A stretch of DNA of 64,000 bases from Streptomyces agglomeratus (GTDB taxonomy: Bacteria; Actinomycetota; Actinomycetes; Streptomycetales; Streptomycetaceae): NCBI RefSeq assembly GCF_001746415.1, contig NZ_MEHJ01000001.1:2248501-2312500 (forward strand), in the 5' to 3' direction. Every line of letters begins with the position of its first letter. Position 1 is the first letter of the stretch. The position numbers and the translations under genes are program-made. Positions 8,831-17,915 of this stretch are shown here, piece by piece. Under the pieces are notes generated by a model. It was given only the letters and a program-made list of their open reading frames with translations, did no database searches and had not been told where the DNA came from.

Positions 8831-10950
8831 TCAGGCGGGCGCGGGATGCTGGGCGCGGCTCACGTCGTACACGCCGGGCACCTCGCGCATCGCGCGCATG
8901 AGCGCCGGGAGCCCGGCGGCGTCGGGGAGCTGGAGCGTGTACGTATGCCGTACGCGCTGCTCGCTCGGCGGTTCCACGGTGGCCGAGACGACCGCCGCGC
9001 CCGCGGTGGCGATGGCTTCGGTGAGGTCCGCGAGGAGCCGGGGCCGGCCGAACGACTCGGCGACGAGGGTGACGCGGCAGTCGCCCGTGGCCAGCCACCG
9101 CACCCCCACCGGCTCCCGCCCGCGCGCCCGCATCCGTCCCACGGCGGGGCACTCCTCGCGGTGCACGGTGACGGCGCCGCCCCGCACGGCGAAGCCGGTG
9201 ACGGTGTCCGGCGGTACAGGCGTACAGCAGCCGGCCAGCCGTACGGTCGCGTCCGGCAGGTCCACGACTGCGTTCTCGGCGACGCGGCGCACCAGGGAGT
9301 CGATGCCGGGCGCCGCCGAGGCGGCCCCACCCCGGCTCTGGGCTCCGGCGGGCGGCCACCGGCCCCCGCGACGGCCGCCTCGTCCTGCGGGTGGGCGGAG
9401 AGCCAGCGCGTGATGGCGATGCGCGCGGCGGCCGTACGAGCGTGGTCGAGCCACCCGGGCAGTGGTCCCGAGCCGATGTCGTGGGCGAGGAGCAACTGCA
9501 CCGTGTCGCCGTCGCCGAGCACCGTACTGAGCGTCGCCAGGCGGCCGTTGACGCGCGCGCCGATACAGCGGTGCGCCGCCTCGCCGTACTGCGCGTACGC
9601 GGCGTCCACGCAGCTCGCACCGGCCGGCAGCCCCAGCGTGCCGCCGTCCGAGCGGAACACGGTGATCTCCCGGTCCTCGGCGAGATCCGCGCGCAGCGAC
9701 GTCCAGAAGGTGTCGGGGTCGGGTGTGGACTCCTGCCACTCCAGCAGCCGGGAGAGCCAGCCGGGCCTGGTCGGGTCGGCGCGCTCGCCCTCGACGGCCG
9801 CCTCGGCGCCGTCGGTCGGTGTGTACGGGTTGCCCAGGGCGACGACACCCGCCTCCGCCACCTTGTGCATCTGGTGCGTACGGATGAGGATTTCGGCCAC
9901 TTCACCGTCCGGACTCGCGACGGCCGTGTGCAGCGACTGGTAGAGGTTGAACTTGGGCGCCGCGATGAAGTCCTTGAACTCGGAGATCACCGGGGTGAAG
10001 CAGGTGTGCAGTTCGCCCAGTACGCCGTAGCAGTCCGCGTCCTCCGCCACGAGCACCAGCAGCCGCCCGAAGTCGGTGCCGCGCAGTTCGCCGCGTTTGA
10101 GCCTGACCCGGTGGACGGAGACGAAGTGCCGTGGTCTGACGAGGACTTCGGCGGCGATACCGGCCTCCCGCAGCACCTTCCTGACCTCGTCCGCGATGAC
10201 GTGCAGGGGGTCGCCCGCGCTCGCGTCGGCGGCGATCAGGGCGCGCGTGCGCTCGTACTCCTCGGGGTGGAGGATCGCGAAGACGAGGTCCTCCAGCTCG
10301 GTCTTGAGCGCCTGTACGCCGAGCCGTTCGGCGAGCGGGATCAGGACGTCGCGGGTGACCCTGGCGATGCGGGCCTGCTTCTCGGGACGCATCACGGTGA
10401 GGGTGCGCATGTTGTGCAGCCGGTCCGCGAGTTTGATCGACATGACGCGGACGTCGTTTCCGGTGGCGACGAGCATCTTGCGGAAGGTCTCGGGTTCGGC
10501 AGCGGCTCCGTAGTCGACCTTCTCCAGTTTCGTCACCCCGTCGACGAGGAAGCAGACCTCCTCGCCGAACTCCGCACGCACCTGTTCGAGCGTCACATCG
10601 GTGTCCTCGACGGTGTCGTGCAGGAGCGCCGCGGTCAATGTCGTGGTCTCGGCCCCCAGTTCGGCGAGGATCAGCGTCACGGCCAGCGGATGCGTGATGT
10701 ACGGCTCGCCGCTCTTGCGCATCTGGCCGCGGTGGGACGACTCGGCCAGTACGTACGCCCTGTGCAGGATGGAGAGGTCCGCGTCGGGGTGGTGGGCGCG
10801 GTGGGCGTCCGCGACGTGGCCGATCGCGTCGGGCAGCCGGTCGCGCGACGTCGGACCGAGCAGGGCGACCCGGCCGATCCTGCGGAGATCGAGCCTGGTG
10901 CGGCCACGCCTGCGACTGGTGGCGCCTGGGTTGGCGGCCTCTGCACTCAT
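8831..10950 (-). CDS. rshA: RelA/SpoT homologue, (p)ppGpp synthetase/hydrolase RshA-like; reading frame broken near 9.35 kb
   Basis: A long RSH protein involved in (p)ppGpp metabolism. Domains in order are the HD hydrolase (LLHDTVEDTD, KLADRLHNMRTL), the synthetase-like domain (EFKDFIAAPKFNLYQSLHT, EILIRTHQMH), TGS (about 440-500) and, after a linker, a Cys-rich region (LAGCCTPVPPD) and an ACT domain. The first part runs in one frame from ATG 10950 (GGAGGTG just upstream). The Cys/ACT part is in the frame ending at 8831. Joining them needs one extra base between about 9330 and 9370, a G/C-rich linker, giving about 706 residues. Enzymatic domains are intact. This is probably a sequencing indel, but a true truncation would remove the regulatory C-terminus. 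Position between hflX and dapF matches the Streptomyces rshA locus as I recall it. Confidence 0.85.
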
Positions 10951-11188
10951 GGGCACCTCCGGCAACGTCGACCGGCGGTGGACGGGTGGACCCACGTCCC
11001 GGCCGGTGCTTGATGCTACCGAGCCCACCACGCCTCGCAGTCCCGCTCTCGCTCAGCGTGAACCGGATCACCCATTCGAGCGAAGTCCCGTACGGCACCC
11101 GTTTCCTGTTGCTCGCAGGGGCCGTACGGGTCCAGCGGTACGGGTCTCCGCGCTTCCCGTGGCTGTGCGCGCCGGGGGCGACGAGGTG

Positions 11189-12094
11189 CTACTGGCCCGG
11201 AGCCGTCCATTCGGCGTCGATGGTGCCCTCCGCGACGATCACTGCGGGCCCAGTCATCTCGACGGAGCCGTCGGGCCGCTCGGTGATTACCAGGCGCCCG
11301 CCGGGAAGGTCCACGGTGTACGCCACGGGCTCACCGGTGACTGCGGGGTCGGCGCCGTCCCTGCGGGCGGCGGCGACGGCCACGGCGCAGGCACCCGTAC
11401 CGCAGGAACGGGTCTCCCCGGAGCCGCGCTCGTGCACGCGCATCGCGACGTGGCGCGGTCCGCGGTCGACGACGAACTCGACGTTGACGCCGTCCGGGTA
11501 CGCGGAGGCGGGGCTGAAGGGCGGGGCGGTGAGAAGATCACCGGCATGCTCCAGGTCGTCGACGAAGGCGACGGCGTGCGGATTGCCCATGTTCACGTTG
11601 CGGGCGGGCCACTCCCGGGACCCCACGGAGACCTTGACGTCGCCCCCGGGGAGGACGGCCCGGCCCATGGAGACGGTGATGTCGCCGGTGTCGCCGCCGG
11701 ACTCCGCCTTGGCGATGTGCACCCGCTTGACGCCGCCACGGGTGGCGACGGCCAGGTCGCCCTCGCCGACGAGGCCCGCGCGCTGAAGGTAGCGGGCGAA
11801 GACGCGGACGCCGTTGCCGCACATCTCGGCGATCGAACCGTCCGCGTTGCGGTAATCCATGAACCACTCGGCCACGTCGGCCATCGGCCGCGCCTCGGGG
11901 TGCGCAGCGGACCGTACGACGTGGAGCACGCCGTCGCCGCCGATGCCGGCCCTGCGGTCGCAGAGCCGCGCGACGAGGGACGCGGGCAGGTCGACGGTGT
12001 TGTCCGGGTCGGGAACGATCACGAAGTCGTTCTCGGTCCCGTGGCCCTTGAGGAAGGCGATCGGCGAGGTGTTCACGGCGTCAGAAGTGCTCAC
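11189..12094 (-). CDS. dapF: Diaminopimelate epimerase
   Basis: A 301-residue PLP-independent racemase converting LL- to meso-diaminopimelate for lysine synthesis (Streptomyces walls also use the LL form). Both catalytic cysteines are present: AEMCGNGVR (Cys ~92) and ETRSCGTGAC (Cys ~231), with the family's NVNMGNPH segment between them. The GTG at 12094 has a weak ribosome site. A second in-frame GTG seven codons later would give a protein nearer the usual ~290 residues. It lies in a leftward run with the membrane protein and miaA upstream. Confidence 0.95.
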   Translation of the reverse strand: MSTSDAVNTSPIAFLKGHGTENDFVIVPDPDNTVDLPASLVARLCDRRAGIGGDGVLHVVRSAAHPEARPMADVAEWFMDYRNADGSIAEMCGNGVRVFARYLQRAGLVGEGDLAVATRGGVKRVHIAKAESGGDTGDITVSMGRAVLPGGDVKVSVGSREWPARNVNMGNPHAVAFVDDLEHAGDLLTAPPFSPASAYPDGVNVEFVVDRGPRHVAMRVHERGSGETRSCGTGACAVAVAAARRDGADPAVTGEPVAYTVDLPGGRLVITERPDGSVEMTGPAVIVAEGTIDAEWTAPGQ

Positions 12095-12128
12095 GGCGTC
12101 AATCGTACGGGCCGGGTACGACAGGCGG

Positions 12129-12566
12129 TCAGCGGAGGCGGGCCACGCGCCAGACGGCCAGCGCCACGACGCCCGTGCCCAGCAGGACGTACAGCGCGAT
12201 CAGTCGCCAGTCTGGACGCCTGCCGGACTCCCTGGACGGCAGGCCCGGCCAGGTGTGGCCGACCCGGCGGGCGGCCATCATGCCCCAGCCGGCGGCGCAG
12301 CAGCTGATCAGCAGGCCGAGCATGGCGACGACCGCTCCGCCGTCACCGAACTCGAAGGCCAGGGGGAAGGCGAACATCAGGGAACCCAGGGCGGCGAGTC
12401 CCACGATCGGCGCGAGCTGCCAGATGCGCAGGCGCCGCTGCGGGCGCAGCTCGACCTCGACCTCGGGGCCCGTCGCGGTCCCGGGCGACCCGTCCTGGTC
12501 GTCGGGCCCGTCGGGGCTCAAACGGTCCGGTTCGTCCTGCGCTGTGTCACGAGGGCCGGCTTCCAT
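12129..12566 (-). CDS. Small conserved membrane protein, function unknown
   Basis: About 145 residues from ATG 12566, which has GGGAGG nine bases upstream; a GTG two codons earlier is also possible. An acidic, Pro/Asp-rich N-terminus (~50 residues) precedes three predicted transmembrane helices (IWQLAPIVGLAALGSLMFAF, GAVVAMLGLLISCCAAGWGM, LIALYVLLGTGVVALAVWRV), with a basic loop between the second and third. I recognise no functional motif. It sits between miaA and dapF in the same orientation, a position typical of Streptomyces, so it may be co-transcribed with them. Confidence 0.75.
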   Translation of the reverse strand: MEAGPRDTAQDEPDRLSPDGPDDQDGSPGTATGPEVEVELRPQRRLRIWQLAPIVGLAALGSLMFAFPLAFEFGDGGAVVAMLGLLISCCAAGWGMMAARRVGHTWPGLPSRESGRRPDWRLIALYVLLGTGVVALAVWRVARLR

Positions 12567-12672
12567 CGCCACGCGCCCTCCCAACTTGGACTCACTGGTC
12601 GATCGAAGCTTGATGATGGCACGGGCCCGGCCACCCGAATGACGGGCGGAGCGTCCCGATGCCATCACGTGA

Positions 12673-13617
12673 TCAGGCTGTAACCGCTCGTTCGACCAAC
12701 GCCAGAGCCCGATGCGGGAGTTCCGCGCGGTCCTGGGCCGCGCCGCTCAGCCAGTGGACCCGCGGGTCACGGCGGAACCACGAGTCCTGGCGGCGCGCGA
12801 AGCGCTTGGTGGCGCGTACGGTCTCGGCGCGCGCCTCCTCCTCGGTGCATTCGCCCGCCAGGGCGGCCAGCACCTGCTGGTATCCCAGGGCGCGGGCCGC
12901 TGTGCGCCCTTCCCGCAGGCCCCGCGCCTCCAGGGTGCGCACCTCGTCGACGAGGCCCGCTTCCCACATGCGGTCGACCCGTGCCGCGATGCGCTCGTCG
13001 AGCTCCGGGCGGGCGACGTCGACCCCGATCTGGACGGTGTCGTACACCGAGTCGGGGCCGGGCAGATTGGCCGTGAACGGCTTCCCGGTGATTTCGATCA
13101 CTTCGAGTGCCCGGACGATGCGCCGGCCGTTGCTCGGCAGGATCGCGCGCCCCGCGTCGGGGTCGGCGGCGGCGAGCCGCGCGTGCAGCGCACCCGGGCC
13201 ACGCAGCTCCAGCTCCTCTTCCAGACGGGCCCGTACGGCGGGGTCCGTGCCGGGGAATTCGAGGGCGTCGATGGCGCCCCGTACGTAGAGCCCGGAGCCG
13301 CCGACGAGGACCGGCGTGCGGCCCTCGGCGAGCAGCCGGTCGATCTCCGCTCGGGCGAGCCGCTGGTACTCGGCGACGCTCGCCGCCTCGGTCACGTCCC
13401 AGATGTCGAGGAGGTGGTGCGGGACGCCGCCGCGCTCGGCGGGCGTCAGCTTGGCGGTGCCGATGTCCATCCCACGGTAGAGCTGCATGGAGTCGGCGTT
13501 GACGACTTCCCCGCCGTAATGCCGGGCGAGGGCGACGCCCAGATCGGACTTTCCGGCTGCCGTGGGGCCGACAACGGCGATGACCCGCGGTGCGGGAGCT
13601 GCAGTTCTCACTCGCAC
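12673..13617 (-). CDS. miaA: tRNA dimethylallyltransferase
   Basis: A 314-residue enzyme that adds a dimethylallyl group to N6 of A37 in tRNAs reading U-starting codons. It has P-loop GPTAAGKSD near residue 17 and the family signature DSMQLYRGMDIGTAK near 43-57. Its product is the substrate for methylthiolation by MiaB, encoded about 2 kb further on. It starts at 13617 and is followed leftward by the membrane protein and dapF. Confidence 0.96.
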   Translation of the reverse strand: MRVRTAAPAPRVIAVVGPTAAGKSDLGVALARHYGGEVVNADSMQLYRGMDIGTAKLTPAERGGVPHHLLDIWDVTEAASVAEYQRLARAEIDRLLAEGRTPVLVGGSGLYVRGAIDALEFPGTDPAVRARLEEELELRGPGALHARLAAADPDAGRAILPSNGRRIVRALEVIEITGKPFTANLPGPDSVYDTVQIGVDVARPELDERIAARVDRMWEAGLVDEVRTLEARGLREGRTAARALGYQQVLAALAGECTEEEARAETVRATKRFARRQDSWFRRDPRVHWLSGAAQDRAELPHRALALVERAVTA

Positions 13618-13794
13618 AGTCTCGCAAACCCCGGGCCCTCTCCCCGAACGAGTTACGTGACGGCACGCGGCCGGGTTCGTTGCCTGTTGCGAGGTTCCGA
13701 CCGCCGGTTTACGGACCGGTGCCCCCGGCGGACGCGACGAGACGCTCCGGCCGGGCGCGGGATTTCGCCCACACGAGTAAGGTATGGAGCAGAT

Positions 13795-14040
13795 ATGGGC
13801 GTTTTTGCATGGTTTAGCCGCAAGTCCAAGAGTGCCGTTGAGGCGTCAACCGAGGAGGCGAAGGCTGCCACTCCGACGGCCGAGACTCCGGGGGAAGCCG
13901 CGCAGGAAGAGCCGGAAGGCGGTGCCGAAAAGGGCGCCGACGCTTTCGACGCGGCCGCTGCGGAGAACGTGGAGATTCCCAAGCAGCAGTCCTCGGACGA
14001 GGCGGCGGACAATGGCGCCGGAGAGAGCGCCCGTAAGTAG
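13795..14040 (+). CDS. Small acidic conserved protein, function unknown
   Basis: An 81-residue ORF from ATG 13795 with GGAGC upstream. The first ten residues (MGVFAWFSRK) could form a short amphipathic or membrane-touching segment. The rest is Ala/Glu/Lys-rich, low complexity and probably disordered. Third codon positions are G/C-rich as in real genes here. It is 25 bp before the antitoxin-like gene and probably shares its transcript. I cannot assign a function. Confidence 0.7.
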   Translation: MGVFAWFSRKSKSAVEASTEEAKAATPTAETPGEAAQEEPEGGAEKGADAFDAAAAENVEIPKQQSSDEAADNGAGESARK

Positions 14041-14065
14041 TCCCCCCGAAGAGCGAAGGTGGCCC

Positions 14066-14344
14066 ATGGGTTTCCTGGATTCGTTGAAGGCCAAGCTTGC
14101 TCCTGCGAAGGACAAGGTCTCGCACTTCGCGCAGCAGCACGAGGGCCAGATCGAGCACGGTCTGAACAAGGCCGCCAAGGCGGTCGACAGCAAGACCAAG
14201 GGCAAGTACAGCAGCCGGATCGAGTCGGGTACGGGCAAGGCGAAGCACGCCCTGGACCGCATCGCGCACATGGACGGCGGGCACGGCGGAACCGGAGGCC
14301 CCGGCACCGGCACCACGCCGCCGCCTCCCCCTCCGGCCGTCTGA
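14066..14344 (+). CDS. MT0933/Rv0909-like antitoxin family small protein
   Basis: A 92-residue basic protein, ATG at 14066 with GAAGGTGG before it. The pattern MGFLDSLKAKLAPAKDKV, then a helical stretch with repeated Lys/Ala and 'TKGKYSSRIESGTGKAKHALD', matches the small actinobacterial family annotated as Rv0909-type antitoxins. It ends in a Gly-rich and poly-Pro tail. No cognate SRPBCC-like toxin (Rv0910 type) is next to it, so a toxin-antitoxin role is doubtful and the family label is by resemblance only. It is followed by a strong bidirectional hairpin. Confidence 0.7.
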   Translation: MGFLDSLKAKLAPAKDKVSHFAQQHEGQIEHGLNKAAKAVDSKTKGKYSSRIESGTGKAKHALDRIAHMDGGHGGTGGPGTGTTPPPPPPAV

Positions 14345-14404
14345 CACGTGACCGTCTGACACGTGGCTCTTAAATGTCGTGGCCTATTGGCCGGCAGCAA
14401 CGGT

Positions 14405-14442
14405 GGACGGCCGCGGAGGGAAACTCGCTCCGCGGCCGTCCC
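14405..14442. terminator. Perfect hairpin between two convergent genes
   Basis: GGACGGCCGCGGAG pairs with CTCCGCGGCCGTCC across a 10-base loop. It lies between the antitoxin-like gene and the LigB-like gene and can terminate both. Confidence 0.85.
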
Positions 14443-14512
14443 CGTGCTCGCGGTCCCGGTGGCCTGCCGTCAGCTCGGTGGTGGCCGCCCGTGCTCTCCG
14501 GCGGTCCGGCGG

Positions 14513-14574
14513 TCTCAGGACCAGACGGCCACGAAGTAGCCGCTCTCAGGACCAGACGGCCACGAAGTACCCGA
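14513..14574. repeat. 31-bp tandem duplication at the 3' end of the LigB-like gene
   Basis: Two copies with a 31-bp period share an identical 26-base core starting at 14513 and 14544. The rightmost copy encodes the last residues and stop of the LigB-like gene. The left copy is a duplicate of that C-terminal coding end lying just after the stop, so the protein is unaffected. Confidence 0.85.
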
Positions 14575-15280
14575 CGCCGTAGGGGGCGTCCTCGTACAGC
14601 AGCTGTCCGCCCAGACCGGCGCCCTGCGCCGCGCCCGCGAGGACCTGCCAGGGCGCCCGTCCCGCCGCCTGGAGTTCGCACGCCAGGGTCTCGTCCAGAG
14701 CCGTGAGGGCGGCTGTGTCGGCCGCGCCCAGAGCGCGTGCCGCCGCTTCGTCGAAGCCCTCGGCCCGTTCGTCCAGGTAGCCCGGCGCTTTGAGCGTCCG
14801 GCACGCGCTGCCTTCGCCCATCACGAGAAGGGCCACGCGCTCCGCCCGTACGGCGAGTTTCCGGCCTTCCTGTACGCACGCATCGCCGGTCAGCCGTTCC
14901 CCGACACGGAGGCCCTCCACAGGGGCGTCGGCCCACTGCGTACGGGAGAGCAGCCAGGCACCGACGGCGAGCGACTGGGGAAGCTCGCCGGCGGGGTCGC
15001 TTCCCGGGAAGCCCGTCGGCGTCCTGACGGCCGTTCCGAGGAACGCTCCGAGATCGACGCCGAAGCCCCTGAAGCTGCCCCTGGCGCCCTGCGGGTACGT
15101 TCCGGTGCCCTCCTGGTCCGCTGCGCCGACCACGACGAGCAGGTCGGGGCGGGACGCCGCGAGGACCCCCACGGCGTCCGCGCACGCGTCCCGTGCGGCG
15201 TCGAGTTCCGGTGCGGCACCCGAGGCGACCTCGGGGACCAGGAGCGGCGGACAGGGGCACACGGCGGCGGCGACAAGCAT
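14546..15280 (-). CDS. Class III extradiol dioxygenase LigB-like domain protein
   Basis: A 244-residue protein with a compact fold like the LigB catalytic subunit/MEMO group (LLVVVGAADQEGTGTYPQ, ALLVMGEGSACRTLKAPGYL). Many LigB iron ligands are not conserved: the usual N-terminal His pair is replaced by CPCPPLL, and the 'GxHG'-type glutamate/His region is reduced. Dioxygenase activity is therefore uncertain; a MEMO-like or non-metal role is possible. It lies 32 bp downstream of miaB on the same strand, a linkage common in Streptomyces, and is probably co-transcribed with it. Confidence 0.8.
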   Translation of the reverse strand: MLVAAAVCPCPPLLVPEVASGAAPELDAARDACADAVGVLAASRPDLLVVVGAADQEGTGTYPQGARGSFRGFGVDLGAFLGTAVRTPTGFPGSDPAGELPQSLAVGAWLLSRTQWADAPVEGLRVGERLTGDACVQEGRKLAVRAERVALLVMGEGSACRTLKAPGYLDERAEGFDEAAARALGAADTAALTALDETLACELQAAGRAPWQVLAGAAQGAGLGGQLLYEDAPYGVGYFVAVWS

Positions 15281-15312
15281 GCCCGGCAGCCTAGTGCCCC
15301 TGGGGCGGACCG

Positions 15313-16797
15313 TTACTGGACGGAGCAGCCACCCGTGGCCGCCGGCAGCGGTTGCGGTACGCCGACCTTGGGAAGGCCCAGCAGAACGCCCGCGCCCTGC
15401 TTCGGCTCCGCCGTGCGCTTCTGCCAGGCGTCGCCCGCGCGGGTGCGGCGTACCGCCTTCGCGGGGCCTTCGGCCAGCAGGTGGTGGGGAGCGGCGTAGG
15501 TGATCTCGACCGTCACGACGTCACCGGGACGCACGTCCTCCTCCGGCTTCGTGAAGTGGACGAGACGGTTGTCGGGGGCGCGTCCGGACAGTCGGTGCGT
15601 GGCGCCGTCCTTGCGGCCCTCGCCCTCGGCGACCATGACATCGACGGTCCGCCCGACCTGCTTCTTGTTCTCCTCCCAGGAGATCTCCTCCTGGAGGGCG
15701 ACCAGCCGCATGTAGCGCTCCTGGACGACGTCCTTGGGGATCTGGTTCTCCATGGTGGCGGCCGGCGTTCCCGGGCGCTTGGAGTACTGGAAGGTGAACG
15801 CCTGCGCGAAGCGCGCCTCGCGGACCGTGTGCATGGTCTGCTCGAAGTCCTCCTCGGTCTCGCCGGGGAAGCCCACGATGATGTCGGTGGAGATGGCGGC
15901 GTGCGGCATCGCGGCGCGCACCTTCTCGATGATGCCGAGGAAGCGCTCCTGGCGGTACGAGCGGCGCATGGCCTTGAGGACGGTGTCCGAGCCGGACTGG
16001 AGCGGCATGTGCAGCTGCGGCATGACGTTCGGCGTCTCGGCCATCGCGGCGATCACGTCGTCCGTGAAGTCGCGCGGGTGCGGCGAGGTGAAGCGCACGC
16101 GCTCCAGGCCCTCGATCTTCCCGCAGGCGCGCAGGAGCTTGGAGAACGCCTCGCGGTCACCGATGTCGGAGCCGTACGCGTTGACGTTCTGGCCGAGCAG
16201 GGTGATCTCGGAGACGCCCTCGGCGACCAGTGCCTCGATCTCGGCGAGGATGTCGCCCGTCCTGCGGTCCTTCTCCTTGCCGCGCAGCGCCGGGACGATG
16301 CAGAAGGTGCAGGTGTTGTTGCACCCGACGGAGATGGACACCCAGGCGGCGTACGCGCTCTCGCGGCGCGTCGGAAGGGTCGAGGGGAACGCCTCCAGCG
16401 ACTCGGCGATCTCGACCTGCGCCTCTTCCTGGATTCGGGCGCGCTCCAGCAGCACGGGCAGCTTGCCGATGTTGTGCGTGCCGAAGACCACGTCGACCCA
16501 GGGGGCCCTCTTGACGATGGTGTCGCGGTCCTTCTGCGCGAGACAGCCGCCCACGGCGATCTGCATGCCCGGCCGCTTGGTCTTCATCGGGGCGAGCCTG
16601 CCGAGGTTGCCGTACAGCTTGTTGTCGGCGTTCTCCCGCACCGCGCAGGTGTTGAAGACGACGACGTCGGCGTCACCGTCGGCGCCTTCCGGCGCACGCA
16701 CATATCCCGCGCCCTCCAGGAGGCCCGAAAGCCGCTCGGAGTCGTGGACGTTCATCTGGCACCCGTAAGTGCGCACCTCGTATGTCTTCTCGCTCAT
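15313..16797 (-). CDS. miaB: tRNA-2-methylthio-N6-dimethylallyladenosine synthase
   Basis: A 494-residue radical-SAM methylthiotransferase acting on i6A37 made by MiaA. The UPF0004 domain has three Cys (YGCQMN, NTCAVRE, VGGCLAQ) for the auxiliary cluster. The radical SAM site CNNTCTFC lies near residue 160, and a TRAM domain is near 375-440. I chose ATG 16797 ([13 protein letters not shown]); an upstream in-frame ATG at 16827 would add ten unlikely residues. It is divergent from the TAXI protein gene, with 71 bp between starts. Confidence 0.95.
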   Translation of the reverse strand: MSEKTYEVRTYGCQMNVHDSERLSGLLEGAGYVRAPEGADGDADVVVFNTCAVRENADNKLYGNLGRLAPMKTKRPGMQIAVGGCLAQKDRDTIVKRAPWVDVVFGTHNIGKLPVLLERARIQEEAQVEIAESLEAFPSTLPTRRESAYAAWVSISVGCNNTCTFCIVPALRGKEKDRRTGDILAEIEALVAEGVSEITLLGQNVNAYGSDIGDREAFSKLLRACGKIEGLERVRFTSPHPRDFTDDVIAAMAETPNVMPQLHMPLQSGSDTVLKAMRRSYRQERFLGIIEKVRAAMPHAAISTDIIVGFPGETEEDFEQTMHTVREARFAQAFTFQYSKRPGTPAATMENQIPKDVVQERYMRLVALQEEISWEENKKQVGRTVDVMVAEGEGRKDGATHRLSGRAPDNRLVHFTKPEEDVRPGDVVTVEITYAAPHHLLAEGPAKAVRRTRAGDAWQKRTAEPKQGAGVLLGLPKVGVPQPLPAATGGCSVQ

Positions 16798-16868
16798 CTC
16801 GTACACCAGGGTACGGGGGCCGGGCACCCCCTGGTCCCCGAGGGGAGTGAACTGGCAGGATCGCCCGC

Positions 16869-17864
16869 ATGCTCCCGGCCCTTTCCCGCATCAGTCGCCG
16901 CCGCGCCCTCCAGGGGGCCGTGGCGGCCCTCGTGGTGGCCGGGCTCCTGGTGTGGTGGCTCCTGCCGATCGGGGAGCACGCGCCGAGCGGGAAGATCACG
17001 TTCAGTACGGGTGTGAAGACCGGGGTCTACCAGCGCTACGGCGAGCTCCTCGACAAGGAGGTCGCCCGCGACCTCCCGCAGGTCGGCATGGAGCTTCGCT
17101 CCAGCGAGGGCTCGCGGCAGAACCTCGCGCGTCTGGTGAACGGCGAGGCCGATTTCGCGATCGCCACCGCGGACGCCGTCGCGCAGTACAAGCGGTACGA
17201 GCTCCCTGGTGCCGACCGGCTCCGCGGGTGCGCGCGGCTGTACGACGACTACGTGCAGCTCGTCGTTCCCAAGCGTTCCAAGGTGCGTTCCGCGGCCGGT
17301 CTCCGGAACAAGCGGGTCGCCGTGGGGCAGGACGGCTCGGGCGTACGACTGGTGTCGAACCGGCTGCTCCAGGCCGCGGGGCTGGATCCCGACCGGGACA
17401 TCACCCCGGTGTCCATCGGCATCGACACCATGCCCGAGCGTCTGCGCGAGGGCACGATCGACGCCTTCTTCTGGTCCGGCGGCCTGCCGACCACCGCCGT
17501 AAGGGACCTCTCGAAGCACTTCGAGATCCGGCTCGTGCCCCTGGGCGACCTGGTGGACGAGCTGCACGCGGATGCCGGCCCCGCCCGCCACTACCGCTCC
17601 GCCGTGATGCCCGCCGACGCGTATCCCCTGGCTCAGGAGGGGGAGGCGGTTTCGACGGTGGCGGTCGCCAATCTGCTGGTGACCACGGACGCCGCCGACG
17701 CGCGGCTGACGGAGGGGCTCACCCGTACGGTCATAAGGAGCCGCGACCGTATCGGCATGGATGTGCACGCGGCGCAGCTGGTGGACCTGCGGACCGCCAT
17801 CTACACGGATCCGCTGGAGCTGCACGAAGGAGCCCAGCGCTACTACCGGTCGGTCAAGCCGTAG
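16869..17864 (+). CDS. Orphan TAXI-family substrate-binding protein, membrane-anchored
   Basis: A 331-residue protein. RRR followed by a hydrophobic helix ([20 protein letters not shown]) suggests an uncleaved anchor or signal. The rest is a TAXI-type periplasmic-binding fold ([47 protein letters not shown]). TAXI proteins normally deliver ligands such as glutamate or other carboxylates to TRAP permeases. No DctQ/DctM-like permease gene is within the window. It converges on a sensor kinase-regulator pair with only 51 bp between stops, so a role as ligand receptor for that system is a reasonable guess. Ligand unknown. Confidence 0.85.
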   Translation: MLPALSRISRRRALQGAVAALVVAGLLVWWLLPIGEHAPSGKITFSTGVKTGVYQRYGELLDKEVARDLPQVGMELRSSEGSRQNLARLVNGEADFAIATADAVAQYKRYELPGADRLRGCARLYDDYVQLVVPKRSKVRSAAGLRNKRVAVGQDGSGVRLVSNRLLQAAGLDPDRDITPVSIGIDTMPERLREGTIDAFFWSGGLPTTAVRDLSKHFEIRLVPLGDLVDELHADAGPARHYRSAVMPADAYPLAQEGEAVSTVAVANLLVTTDAADARLTEGLTRTVIRSRDRIGMDVHAAQLVDLRTAIYTDPLELHEGAQRYYRSVKP

Positions 17865-17915
17865 ACGGCGTTGCGGACGGCGCCCGCGTCCTGGGCCCTC
17901 GTGCCGGGGGCGTCC

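Noticed and set aside
5481-9413. A 1310-codon plus-strand open frame across hflX and the aminopeptidase
   Set aside because: Antisense to two well-supported genes, with no recognisable domain; a G+C artefact.
11016-11210. 64-codon minus-strand open frame between rshA and dapF
   Set aside because: Overlaps the dapF stop and has Arg/Pro-rich out-of-frame composition with no ribosome site.
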